From positions 1 through 19,409 of the forward strand of contig DLSX01000020.1 of assembly GCA_002500765.1 (NCBI GenBank): DNA of 19,409 nucleotides. The letters run 5' to 3'. The notes under the pieces were generated by a model. It was not told where the DNA came from, did no database searches, and saw only the letters and a program-made list of their open reading frames with translations. Below are positions 7,779-13,740 of the stretch, in pieces; the stretch's first letter is position 1, and the number at the start of each line of letters is the position of its first letter. The position numbers and the translations under genes are program-made. Source of the DNA: Neorhizobium sp. UBA7851. GTDB taxonomy: Bacteria > Pseudomonadota > Alphaproteobacteria > Rhizobiales > Rhizobiaceae.

Positions 7779-8053
7779 CTAGAGCCTTTCCTGGTTAAAT
7801 TGAGGCGTTCTGCCGAAGCCGGTTTTCGTCAGGGCAAAAGCGATTGGCGACGGGCATACCCAAAAGTACGTCCGAGCCGATCGCCTTTGATCCTGGCGGA
7901 AAGATGCCCGGCCCTTCGGGTTGGCTGAAACGGGCCGCCTGATCGTCCGGCAGGCTTGGCCGTATGCTTTGGCTACGACGCGCGCCTGCCGGACGACCAT
8001 GCGACTCCGTTTGAGCCAACAGAACGTTTCAATTTAACCAGGAAAGGCTCTAG
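7779..8053. mobile_element. 275-bp non-coding element with 34-bp terminal inverted repeats (MITE/RIME-like)
   Basis: The left end (7779-7812) begins CTAGAGCCTTTCCTGG and the right end (8020-8053) is its reverse complement; the ends match at 32 of 34 positions, differing only by GG versus AA. Both ends finish in CTAG. The interior holds nested inverted repeats: TCGTCCGGCAGGC (7943-7955) pairs perfectly with 7984-7996, and CGGGCAT (7851-7857) pairs with 7904-7910. No credible coding frame is present. It lies between two convergent genes, and its last CTAG overlaps the stop codon of the LysR gene. The architecture fits a transposase-less miniature element or the mosaic intergenic elements known from rhizobia; I cannot assign it to a named family by eye. 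Confidence 0.75.
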
Positions 8054-8940
8054 TCCGGCTGCAATTCCAGCAGCTCCTCCGTCAGCCACCGGTGAAAGGC
8101 CTTGACCTTCGGTGGCTGGCGCATCCCTGCAGGGGTTACGAAATAATGCCCCGCCTCGGTGGCGGCACGGATCGCAAGTGGCTCGACCAGCTTGCCCTCC
8201 TTCAGGGCATAGGCCGCAAGCGTCTGGAATGCCAGCATGACACCCTCTCCCGCAATGACCGCATCAAGGCAGAGGGACGCCTCGTTGAAGACATGCCGCA
8301 CTTTTATCTGCCTGCCTTCAAGGCCTGCGGCGCGAAGCCAGACGTCCCATGAGAACATCGCCCGGCCGTCGATGATGGCGGGCATGTCGAGAATATCCTC
8401 GGGCTCGCGCAACCGGTCGGCCAGAGCGGGCGCACAGACAGGGAAAACCAGTTGAGGCAGCAGCAGGTCCGCATCGACACCCGGCCATTTGCCTGCCCCG
8501 ACACGAATGCCGAGGTCCACCCCGTCGCTGACGAAATCCGCCAGGGCCGTCGTCGCATCGATGCGCAGGCGGATGTCGGGATGCAATGCCGTGAAACGGT
8601 CCAGCCGGTGCACGAGGAAACGGGCGGCGAAGACCGGCGCCACCGAGATCGTCAGCAGCTTTTCATCGCGCGGCCGACCAATCGCCACCGCCTCCGACAG
8701 GCTGCGAAAACCTTCCGTCAGGCGCGCAAGCATCGGCCTTGCGGTTTCCAGCGGCATCATGCCCTTCGGCAGGCGCTGAAAAACCGGATGTCCGAGTTGT
8801 GCTTCCGCCTTGATCACCTGTTGGCTGACGGCGCCGATCGAGACGCCGAGTTCCGTTGCCGCTGCCTGCAGCGAGCCGAGGCGGGCAACGGCTTCCAATG
8901 CCCGAAGACCATTCAGATGAACGAGGTTCAAATTGCTCAT
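8050..8940 (-). CDS. LysR family transcriptional regulator (GcvA-like)
   Basis: A 296-residue regulator. The N-terminal winged helix-turn-helix is at about residues 8-66 (LNGLRALEAVARLGSLQAAATELGVSIGAVSQQVIKAEAQLG). A linker helix and a periplasmic-binding-protein-like effector domain follow, beginning LLTISVAPVFAARFLVHRL and including FVSDGVDLGIRVGAGKWPGVDADLLLPQLVFPVCAPAL, the pattern typical of the GcvA subgroup. It is divergent from a 71-residue protein gene, which is its most likely target besides itself. An inverted repeat TATAG-N5-CTATA overlaps its start. The stop codon TAG lies in the terminal CTAG of the inverted-repeat element, so the last residues (LELQPD) abut a mobile sequence. 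Effector unknown. Confidence 0.9.
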   Translation of the reverse strand: MSNLNLVHLNGLRALEAVARLGSLQAAATELGVSIGAVSQQVIKAEAQLGHPVFQRLPKGMMPLETARPMLARLTEGFRSLSEAVAIGRPRDEKLLTISVAPVFAARFLVHRLDRFTALHPDIRLRIDATTALADFVSDGVDLGIRVGAGKWPGVDADLLLPQLVFPVCAPALADRLREPEDILDMPAIIDGRAMFSWDVWLRAAGLEGRQIKVRHVFNEASLCLDAVIAGEGVMLAFQTLAAYALKEGKLVEPLAIRAATEAGHYFVTPAGMRQPPKVKAFHRWLTEELLELQPD

Positions 8941-8954
8941 ATAGAAAACCTATA
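8940..8954. promoter_or_regulatory. Possible LysR-type binding site
   Basis: TATAG (8940-8944) and CTATA (8950-8954) form a perfect 5-bp inverted repeat with a 5-nt spacer, containing a T-N11-A pattern (8942 to 8954) as expected for LysR boxes. It touches the first base of the LysR start codon and lies about 90 bp before the divergent small gene. Short motif, so modest support. Confidence 0.35.
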
Positions 8955-9041
8955 ACGAGAGCCTGATAATGTCGATTGTGGTGACGCCTGCCAAAACCCA
9001 TATTCACCCTGCAAATGAAACCGCCATTTGCGAGGTGAAAG

Positions 9042-9257
9042 ATGAACCCCCTCAAGATTTTCTTGAACTCGATAAAACGATCGCTGTCGGCCCGCTCGAC
9101 AGTGGACACATCGCAACAAGACCCTCTCGACCACCCGGATATTCGTGTCATGGATCTGCTGCAGCTGGCAGATCTGCCTATGCCCTACCGCTCGACCGAA
9201 ATGGCGTTAGACGCAGGAACCCGGCCTGACAACATACCGCTTGCGCGCTGCGCATAG
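9042..9257 (+). CDS. Small protein of unknown function (71 aa)
   Basis: The ATG is preceded by GAGGTGAAAG, a good ribosome binding site. The 71-residue product starts with a basic amphipathic stretch (MNPLKIFLNSIKRSLSARS). It continues with a polar segment DPLDHPDIRVMDLLQLADLPMPY. The HPDIR-x-M-x-x-x-x-LADLP arrangement resembles small rhizobial proteins that I know only as hypotheticals. Longer frames cover the same bases (8969-9229 plus, and an upstream extension of the LysR frame on the minus strand) but lack ribosome binding sites and look unprotein-like. It is divergent from the LysR gene and convergent with the asparaginase gene. No function is assigned. Confidence 0.55.
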   Translation: MNPLKIFLNSIKRSLSARSTVDTSQQDPLDHPDIRVMDLLQLADLPMPYRSTEMALDAGTRPDNIPLARCA

Positions 9258-9302
9258 TCCGTTTTCGACGCAGACCCTATCTAGCGATGCCGGCAGGCGC
9301 TA

Positions 9303-10310
9303 TCAGGCGAACATGACGTCGGTGACGCGGACATCGCCGACATGCATGCCGTTCCAGTTTTTCATCTCCCTGTTGGCCATGGCCATCAGTTTCGTCTGGG
9401 TCTCGCCGCCATTTTCGAAATAGCGGGAAATCAGCGCATAGATCATCGCTTCGGCGGCGCGGGTCGTGCCGTCTTCGCATTTGACCGCCATGGCGAGGCC
9501 CTGATCGGGAAGCGCTGCCACGAAAACGCCTTCGGCACCGGTCTTCGCAAAAATCTTGCCCGGAGCAACCTCCATCAATCTGGTGCAGGCGCGGCCGGTG
9601 CCGGCAACGTAGAAGGGTTCGGCCATGCAGGCGTCGATCAGGCGCCGAGATGCCTTTGCGCGTGGTGCCGAAAGTCCCTCGCCGGTCAGCATTTTCGCGA
9701 AACCATGGGCCAGTCCCTTCAGCGGTACCGCATAGGTGGGGATGGAGCAGCCATCCGTACCGCAATTGTCGGCGCTAAGGACAGCGCCCGTCAGGCCCTG
9801 CATGACATCGCGGATTTCCCGCTGCAGCGGATGATCATAGCCGACATAATTCTCGACTGGCGCACCGGAATGAACGCAGGTGCAGACGAAGCCGGAATGT
9901 TTGCCCGAGCAGTTGTTGTGCAGCGCCGTCGGCCTGTCGATGGTTCGCGCCTGATGAATGAGGGTTGCCTGATCAGACGACCAGTGCGCGCCGCATTCGA
10001 GTGCCGAGACATCGCGACCGGCCTTTGCCAGCATGGATGCCGCCATCTCTACATGGCGATCCTCGCCCGAATGGGACGCACAGGCAAAGGCGAGTTCGGC
10101 ACTGCCAAAACCATAGGCATCCGCCGCACCGCTTTCGACCAGCGGCAGCGCCTGCATGGCCTTGCAGGCGGAACGCGGGAACACGGCCGCTTCCGCATCA
10201 CCAAAGGAAAATAGGGTCTTGCCGCTCCCATCGACCACCACACCCAGTCCTCTATGACGGCTCTCGACAGAAGAGCCGCGGGTCACTTCGACGGTAACGG
10301 GATTTTGCAT
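9303..10310 (-). CDS. L-asparaginase, Rhizobium etli-type class (Asparaginase_II family)
   Basis: A 335-residue enzyme expected to hydrolyse L-asparagine to aspartate and ammonia in the cytoplasm. It belongs to the family of the inducible R. etli asparaginase, structurally related to serine beta-lactamases rather than to E. coli AnsA/AnsB. Visible key residues are the Ser47-x-x-Lys50 pair in FPRSACKAMQ, Ser79 in ACASHSGED, Cys134 and Lys137 in NNCSGKHSG, Asp186 and Cys188 in NCGTDGCSIP, and the lysine of FAKTGAEGV. These correspond to the two Ser-Lys tandems and the zinc site (Cys, Lys, Cys) that I recall for the R. etli enzyme. The ATG has an AGGA about eight bases upstream. It is convergent with the small gene at 9042 and divergent from the DUF3750 gene. 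No transporter or regulator accompanies it, unlike the R. etli ans operon. Confidence 0.9.
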   Translation of the reverse strand: MQNPVTVEVTRGSSVESRHRGLGVVVDGSGKTLFSFGDAEAAVFPRSACKAMQALPLVESGAADAYGFGSAELAFACASHSGEDRHVEMAASMLAKAGRDVSALECGAHWSSDQATLIHQARTIDRPTALHNNCSGKHSGFVCTCVHSGAPVENYVGYDHPLQREIRDVMQGLTGAVLSADNCGTDGCSIPTYAVPLKGLAHGFAKMLTGEGLSAPRAKASRRLIDACMAEPFYVAGTGRACTRLMEVAPGKIFAKTGAEGVFVAALPDQGLAMAVKCEDGTTRAAEAMIYALISRYFENGGETQTKLMAMANREMKNWNGMHVGDVRVTDVMFA

Positions 10311-10400
10311 GGTCAGTCCTGATTTTGCTGGATTCTATTGCGATCGGAACGAGTGGCGGCGTCATAGCTGGTTCGCGGAAGACTTGCACGGGAAATGCTA

Positions 10401-11138
10401 ATGAAATCGGTAAAACGTCTGCTGGTTGTCATCTTCGTCATCTATCTCCTGCCGACCTTCGCTTCGGCGGGGCTTTGGGCGATGAAGGACCACCCGTCCG
10501 GCTGGAGCGCTGCACGCTGGACATCGGCGGGCATTCTTCCCAAGCCGGAAGAGAGCAACGATGCGGCGATCTATATTTTCTCGGCCATGACGGGCGGCCT
10601 GAAGGGGGCTGTCGCCAGCCATGCCTGGATCGTCACCAAGGAAAAGGGTGCGTCGACCTATACCCGCTACGACAAGGTGGGCTGGGGATCGCCGATCCGG
10701 CGCAATCACCGCGCAGCGGATGCCTATTGGTATTCCAACATGCCGGAGATGGTGGCTTCGGTCACCGGCTCGAAAGCCGAGCTGCTGATCCCGAAAATCG
10801 AAGGCGCGATTGCCGCCTACCCTTATGCCGAGCCCGGCGGTTACACGATCTGGCCCGGACCGAACTCGAACACGTTCGTCGCCTACGTGCTTCGCACCTT
10901 GCCAGAGATCGGCGCGGTTCTGCCGCCGCATGCGGTCGGCCGGGATTACCTGCCGGATGGCGAATTCGTTCATCTCGATGAGGACTGGCGCGACCTGCAT
11001 GTGACGATCCGCGGACTGGCCGGTTTTTCGATCGGCAAGCGCAGCGGGCTGGAAGTACATTTCCTCGGCCTCGTCGCGGGCTTCGACCTTGCCCGCCCCG
11101 GGATCAAGATACCGGCAGTCGGGCGGATCGGCATCTGA
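10401..11138 (+). CDS. DUF3750 domain-containing protein
   Basis: A 245-residue protein of an uncharacterised proteobacterial family. It begins with a hydrophobic segment (LLVVIFVIYLLPTFASAGLWAM), either a signal peptide or a membrane anchor. The conserved body follows, with AAIYIFSAMTGGLKGAVASHAWIVTKEKGASTYTRYDKVGWG, YPYAEPGGYTIWPGPNSNTFVAYVLRTLPE and the closing FDLARPGIKIPAVGRIGI. The His in ASHAW, the Trp-rich motifs and the N-S-N-T-F segment look like a catalytic or ligand site, but no biochemical function is known to me. ATG codons at 10395 and 10401 are both possible; GGGAA at 10390-10394 is correctly spaced only for the second. The gene is followed by a strong hairpin terminator. Confidence 0.85.
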   Translation: MKSVKRLLVVIFVIYLLPTFASAGLWAMKDHPSGWSAARWTSAGILPKPEESNDAAIYIFSAMTGGLKGAVASHAWIVTKEKGASTYTRYDKVGWGSPIRRNHRAADAYWYSNMPEMVASVTGSKAELLIPKIEGAIAAYPYAEPGGYTIWPGPNSNTFVAYVLRTLPEIGAVLPPHAVGRDYLPDGEFVHLDEDWRDLHVTIRGLAGFSIGKRSGLEVHFLGLVAGFDLARPGIKIPAVGRIGI

Positions 11139-11162
11139 TTGCCTAAAACAGTCTCCAAAAGC

Positions 11163-11189
11163 AAAACGCCCGCGTGACGCGAGCGTTTT
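11163..11189. terminator. Bidirectional hairpin terminator
   Basis: AAAACGC (11163-11169) pairs with GCGTTTT (11183-11189), and inner CGCG pairs extend the stem around a TGA loop. A- and T-runs on the two flanks make it usable from both sides, ending the DUF3750 gene (plus) and the DUF1127 gene (minus). Confidence 0.8.
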
Positions 11190-11215
11190 CATCGGAGAGC
11201 ATGCCTGTTTTTCTG

Positions 11216-11362
11216 TCAGAGACCGTGGGCGGTCCGAGCGAAGCTGCGGATCTGGTATTGGGTAATCCCGAGATCTTCCAGTTCGCGCGTCGTCATCCGC
11301 TCCAGTTCGGCAACCGTCCGACGGTAGTTACGCCAATTCTTGAGAGTGCGTGTAACGTTCAT
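11216..11362 (-). CDS. DUF1127 miniprotein
   Basis: A 48-residue arginine-rich protein. It opens MNVTRTLKNWRNYRRTVAEL and continues ERMTTRELEDLGITQYQIR, the classical DUF1127 core (R-R-T-x-x-E-L ... L-x-D-L-G-I). Members in rhizobia are abundant, often stress- or nutrient-responsive, and some have been linked to phosphate and carbon metabolism and to small-RNA turnover. The ATG at 11360-11362 has AGGAAAGGGGGA just upstream; the frame runs open another 34 codons but without family similarity. A possible FNR/FixK box lies about 150 bp upstream. It ends next to a shared terminator. Confidence 0.87.
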   Translation of the reverse strand: MNVTRTLKNWRNYRRTVAELERMTTRELEDLGITQYQIRSFARTAHGL

Positions 11363-11505
11363 GATGGTCCCCCTTTCCTGGGCTTTCGAAGCGGCGGCTC
11401 GTTGGTGGCGCCCTCTTGCTTCGATGCGTTGGTTATACGTTGGGAGACCTGCCTGGAGTAGCATTCAATCGGCACTACACCCCTGCGCAATGAGCAGGTA
11501 TTTTT

Positions 11506-11519
11506 CTGATCTCGATCAA
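11506..11519. promoter_or_regulatory. Possible FNR/FixK-type anaerobox
   Basis: CTGAT-CTCG-ATCAA differs from the FNR consensus TTGAT-N4-ATCAA at one base. On the minus strand a TGTAGT hexamer (11479-11474) would serve as -10, placing the box centre about 43 bp before the predicted start, close to the -41.5 spacing of activator sites. The DUF1127 gene is next downstream on that strand. Confidence 0.35.
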
Positions 11520-11633
11520 AGCAGAAGCGCAGAAAACAGGCATTGTAGGAGGAATTACGCCAAAAAATCATGCAGAAGCATGCCGAGCCTCGCTACCGAA
11601 GCATAGATGCTTGCGCTTGGTGGCAGAAAAGGA

Positions 11634-11655
11634 AAAGGGCCGCCGAGGCGACCCT
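11634..11655 (-). terminator. Hairpin with T-rich tail on the minus strand
   Basis: AAGGG and CCCTT flank inner CGCC/GGCG pairs with one mismatch. Read on the minus strand, the stem is followed by TTTTCC and TTTTCT, as in an intrinsic terminator. The only candidate gene it could serve is the short minus-strand frame at 11721-11795. Confidence 0.45.
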
Positions 11656-11720
11656 TCCATGAAATCTGGTCCGTTCAACGAACCCGGCCCGTCTCTCGAC
11701 AGTCCGAAGGAAGATGCAGT

Positions 11721-11795
11721 TCAGGCCGAGGGCTGCCCCGTCAAGACCGCCACCTTTCCATTGCCCGTTACGCAGACCGAAATCTCATTAGACAT
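11721..11795 (-). CDS. Candidate 24-residue peptide gene
   Basis: A minus-strand ATG at 11793-11795 is preceded by AAGGAAGG seven bases upstream, one of the best ribosome binding sites in the window. It opens a frame of 24 codons ending in TGA at 11721-11723. The product begins MSNEISVCVTGNG and ends VLTGQPSA; it has no transmembrane segment and matches nothing I know. A terminator-like hairpin with a T-rich tail follows at 11634-11655. A plus-strand frame of 73 codons covers the same bases but starts with TTG and has no ribosome binding site. It could be a leader peptide, a small protein or chance. Confidence 0.35.
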   Translation of the reverse strand: MSNEISVCVTGNGKVAVLTGQPSA

Positions 11796-11998
11796 TGGAT
11801 CACCTTCCTTTCACTACGTTGACGATGAGTAGAAGGTAGGTGTCATACGCATGTCTTGCAAGGCAAGTTATGTAACGCAGAGCGAATATATGTGCTTTGC
11901 AAAATCACCAGTCGGGGCTTAACATTCGCGAGCCTGATCAAATCGGCGATTCTCCGCGACGCTATTTTCCCCTTAGTTTTTCCTCGACTTGCCGCCTA

Positions 11999-12295
11999 TC
12001 AGGCGGCCTCCGCGATCTCCAGGCGAACGGAAAGACCTGCTTCCGCGGCAAGCGTGATAAGCGCATCCAGGCTGAAATTGCCAACACGGCCTCGCAGAAG
12101 ATCATTCAACCGCGGCTGTGTGATCCTGAGCCTACCTGCCGCTTCGGACTGAGTTACGTTCCAGCTTCTGACCTTTTGCTCGATGGCGATCAGAAGCGAT
12201 GCACGCATCGACATATTGGCCGCCTCAACAGGACTGTCCTCAAGCGCATCCCAGACATTGTCGAAAGTCTGCTTCTTCATCTTTTTCTCCATCAT
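11999..12295 (-). CDS. XRE family antitoxin (HigA-like)
   Basis: A 98-residue protein. Its C-terminal half is a helix-turn-helix domain: WNVTQSEAAGRLRITQPRLNDLLRGRVGNFSLDALITLAAEAGLSVRLEI, the layout of XRE-type antitoxins that follow Gp49/HigB toxins. The N-terminal half (FDNVWDALEDSPVEAANMSMRASLLIAIEQKV) is the toxin-binding part by analogy. It is the second gene of the operon, overlaps the toxin stop by ATGA (12292-12295), and has AAGG upstream of its start. Its stop codon sits inside a perfect GCCGCCT/AGGCGGC hairpin (11991-12007) that lacks a T-tract. It probably represses the operon at the palindrome in 12613-12632. It appears intact while the toxin does not. Confidence 0.85.
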   Translation of the reverse strand: MMEKKMKKQTFDNVWDALEDSPVEAANMSMRASLLIAIEQKVRSWNVTQSEAAGRLRITQPRLNDLLRGRVGNFSLDALITLAAEAGLSVRLEIAEAA

Positions 12296-12573
12296 ATCTG
12301 CCTTAAACGAGCAGCAGCGAGATCAAGATCACGCTTCGCCGTTTGCTGGGTCTTCTTCTGGAATGCGTGAAGGACGTAGACGGCATCCTCGATCTTGGTG
12401 ATGTAAATCACCCGAAACGCTCCGCTATCGTCCCTGATCCTGATCTCGCGGACACCGGAGCCAATCGCCGTCATCGGCTTCCAGTCATGAGGATCGAGCC
12501 CCAGTTGAAGCTTGTGCAACTGCACGCCAGCCTCTTTCCGTACCGGTTCCGGAAAAGCGCGCAATTGCTCCAA
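12292..12573 (-). CDS. RelE/HigB-like (phage Gp49 family) toxin, start out of frame
   Basis: The in-frame part from a TTG at 12571-12573 codes for 93 residues that match the Gp49/HigB toxin pattern: FPEPVRKEAGVQLHKLQLGLDPHDWKPM, GSGVREIRIRDDSGAFRVIYI, AVYVLHAFQKKTQQTAKRDLDLAAAR. Such toxins are ribosome-dependent mRNA endonucleases. The coding similarity continues upstream in the same frame (FLGDA before LEQLRAF), but that frame closes at a TGA without a start. The expected ATG (12602-12604, reading MKPLVF) is one base out of frame because a run of six T (12586-12591 on the minus strand) has one T too many. The toxin is thus either inactivated, made from the weak TTG, or made by frameshifting. 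It is followed at an ATGA overlap by the antitoxin gene. Confidence 0.75.
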   Translation of the reverse strand: MEQLRAFPEPVRKEAGVQLHKLQLGLDPHDWKPMTAIGSGVREIRIRDDSGAFRVIYITKIEDAVYVLHAFQKKTQQTAKRDLDLAAARLRQI

Positions 12574-12585
12574 AGCATCGCCAAG

Positions 12586-12604
12586 AAAAAACCAGAGGCT
12601 TCAT
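12586..12604 (-). other. N-terminal +1 frameshift site of the HigB-like toxin
   Basis: From ATG at 12604 the sequence reads M-K-P-L-V-F and then leaves the toxin frame at T6. Skipping one T gives M-K-P-L-V-F-L-G-D-A-L-E, which joins the conserved toxin perfectly. Without it, the frame from ATG ends after about 42 codons. Confidence 0.7.
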
Positions 12605-12611
12605 TCAAGGC

Positions 12612-12639
12612 ATTATATCGAAATCGATATAAATGACAA
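12612..12639 (-). promoter_or_regulatory. Toxin-antitoxin operon promoter with autorepressor palindrome
   Basis: On the minus strand TTGTCA (12639-12634), a 16-nt spacer and a perfect TATAAT (12617-12612) point at the toxin ATG only seven bases further on, so the mRNA would begin at or next to the start codon (leaderless). The palindrome TTATATCG-AAAT-CGATATAA (12613-12632, 8-bp perfect arms) fills the spacer and -10, the expected place for an XRE antitoxin operator. Confidence 0.7.
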
Positions 12640-12641
12640 TC

Positions 12642-13658
12642 TCAACCGATCTTCAGCACAATCTTGCCGATATGGCTGCTGGTTTCCATCAGCTTATGCG
12701 CCTCCGCGACATCATCGAAATTCAGAACGGAATGGATCACCGGCGCGATCTCGCCCTTTTCCAGAAGCGGCCAGACCTCGGTGACGAGATCGTCGCGGAT
12801 GGCGCGTTTCTCGTCGGGAGTGCGCGGCCGCATGGTCGAACCGGTCACCGTCAGGCGCTTGACCATGATCGGCCTCAGGTCGACCGTATCGGCCTTTGCG
12901 CCACCCAGAAACGCAATGATCGACAGGCAGCCATCCTTGGCCAGCACCGACAGGTTCTTGCCGAAATAGGCGGCGCCGATCATGTCGAGGACGACATCGA
13001 CCCCCGTCCCTTCCGTTTCGGCCTTGATGACTTCGGCAAAATCCTCTGTCTTGTAATTTATCGCCCTCTTGGCGCCGAGCTTTTCGCAGGCGTCGCATTT
13101 TTCCTGCGAACCGGCCGTGGTGTAGACTGTCGCACCAAAAGCCTTGGCAAGCTGGATTGCCGTCGTGCCGATACCGCTCGATCCGCCATGGATGAGCACG
13201 CTCTCGCCCTCCGTCAGGCCTGCCATCTGGAAGAGATTGGCCCAGACGGTGAAGAAGGTCTCCGGCACGGCCGCCGCCTTGACCGCGTCATAGCCTCGCG
13301 GCCATGGCAGCGCCTGGCCGGCCGGGACAGCGCAATATTCGGCATAACCGCCACCATTGGCGAGGGCGCAGACCTTGTCACCAACCGTATGGTCCGAAAC
13401 GCCTTCGCCGAGTGCAACAACTTCGCCGGCGATTTCCAGGCCAAGGATCGGGCTTGCATCCTTGGGGGCGGGGTAATTGCCCTGACGTTGCGCCACATCC
13501 GGGCGATTGACGCCCGCCGCCTCGACCTTCACCAGGATTTCGCCGGGGCGTGGCTTCGGCAATGGCCCGCGGGCAAGCACCATCACATCGGGGGCGCCGA
13601 AAGACGGCAGGTCGATGAAACGCATCTCATTCGGAAGCGGCGTGGGCGAAAGCGTCAT
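12642..13658 (-). CDS. NAD(P)H:quinone oxidoreductase, zeta-crystallin/PIG3-like medium-chain reductase
   Basis: A 338-residue cytosolic zinc-independent member of the medium-chain dehydrogenase/reductase family. The GroES-like domain has ILVKVEAAGVNRPDVAQRQGNYPAP and LGLEIAGEVVALGEGV. The nucleotide-binding domain has ESVLIHGGSSGIGTTAIQLAKAFGA. The substrate-side signature AAVPETFFTVWANLF and the ending HIGKIVLKIG are typical of the PIG3 subfamily, which reduces quinones with NADPH. The structural zinc cysteines of alcohol dehydrogenases are absent. The ATG at 13656-13658 has AGGAG eight bases upstream; the longer frame to 13679 lacks one. It is downstream of the EAL-CBS-GGDEF gene on the same strand but separated by a terminator-like hairpin, and its stop is three bases from the -35 of the toxin-antitoxin promoter. 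Confidence 0.92.
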   Translation of the reverse strand: MTLSPTPLPNEMRFIDLPSFGAPDVMVLARGPLPKPRPGEILVKVEAAGVNRPDVAQRQGNYPAPKDASPILGLEIAGEVVALGEGVSDHTVGDKVCALANGGGYAEYCAVPAGQALPWPRGYDAVKAAAVPETFFTVWANLFQMAGLTEGESVLIHGGSSGIGTTAIQLAKAFGATVYTTAGSQEKCDACEKLGAKRAINYKTEDFAEVIKAETEGTGVDVVLDMIGAAYFGKNLSVLAKDGCLSIIAFLGGAKADTVDLRPIMVKRLTVTGSTMRPRTPDEKRAIRDDLVTEVWPLLEKGEIAPVIHSVLNFDDVAEAHKLMETSSHIGKIVLKIG

Positions 13659-13719
13659 GAGGGGAACTCCTGTCAGCATGAGAGCACTGACTTAGGACAC
13701 GACCCCAACCTTAGAAAGG

Positions 13720-13740
13720 GACCGGTGGCTGTGGCCGGTC
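13720..13740 (-). terminator. Terminator-like hairpin after the EAL-CBS-GGDEF gene
   Basis: GACCGG (13720-13725) and CCGGTC (13735-13740) form a GC-rich stem overlapping the stop codon. On the minus strand it is followed by CCTTTCT, a short pyrimidine tail. It would reduce read-through into the quinone oxidoreductase gene. Confidence 0.45.

Larger units (their letters stand above)
11465..11720. other. Non-coding stretch between the DUF1127 gene and the candidate peptide gene
   Basis: I see no credible gene in this 256-bp part of a 636-bp gap (11363-11998). It holds a possible FNR-type site (11506-11519) and a hairpin (11634-11655). The frames that cross it on the plus strand (11340-11606, 11607-11822 and 11611-11832) lack ribosome binding sites and have no protein-like pattern. 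The rest of the gap to 11998 contains the 24-codon frame described separately and nothing else recognisable. Confidence 0.5.

Noticed and set aside
9282..9302. TAGCG...CGCTA hairpin between the convergent small gene and the asparaginase gene.
   Set aside because: The stem is only five pairs and lacks a T-tract on either side, so I do not call it a terminator.
11611..11832. A 73-codon plus-strand frame in the gap before the toxin-antitoxin operon.
   Set aside because: It starts with TTG, has no ribosome binding site, and no recognisable pattern; the opposite strand has the better small frame.
11991..12007. Perfect GCCGCCT/AGGCGGC hairpin over the antitoxin stop codon.
   Set aside because: Neither strand shows a T-tract after it, so it was not listed as an intrinsic terminator; it is mentioned under the antitoxin.
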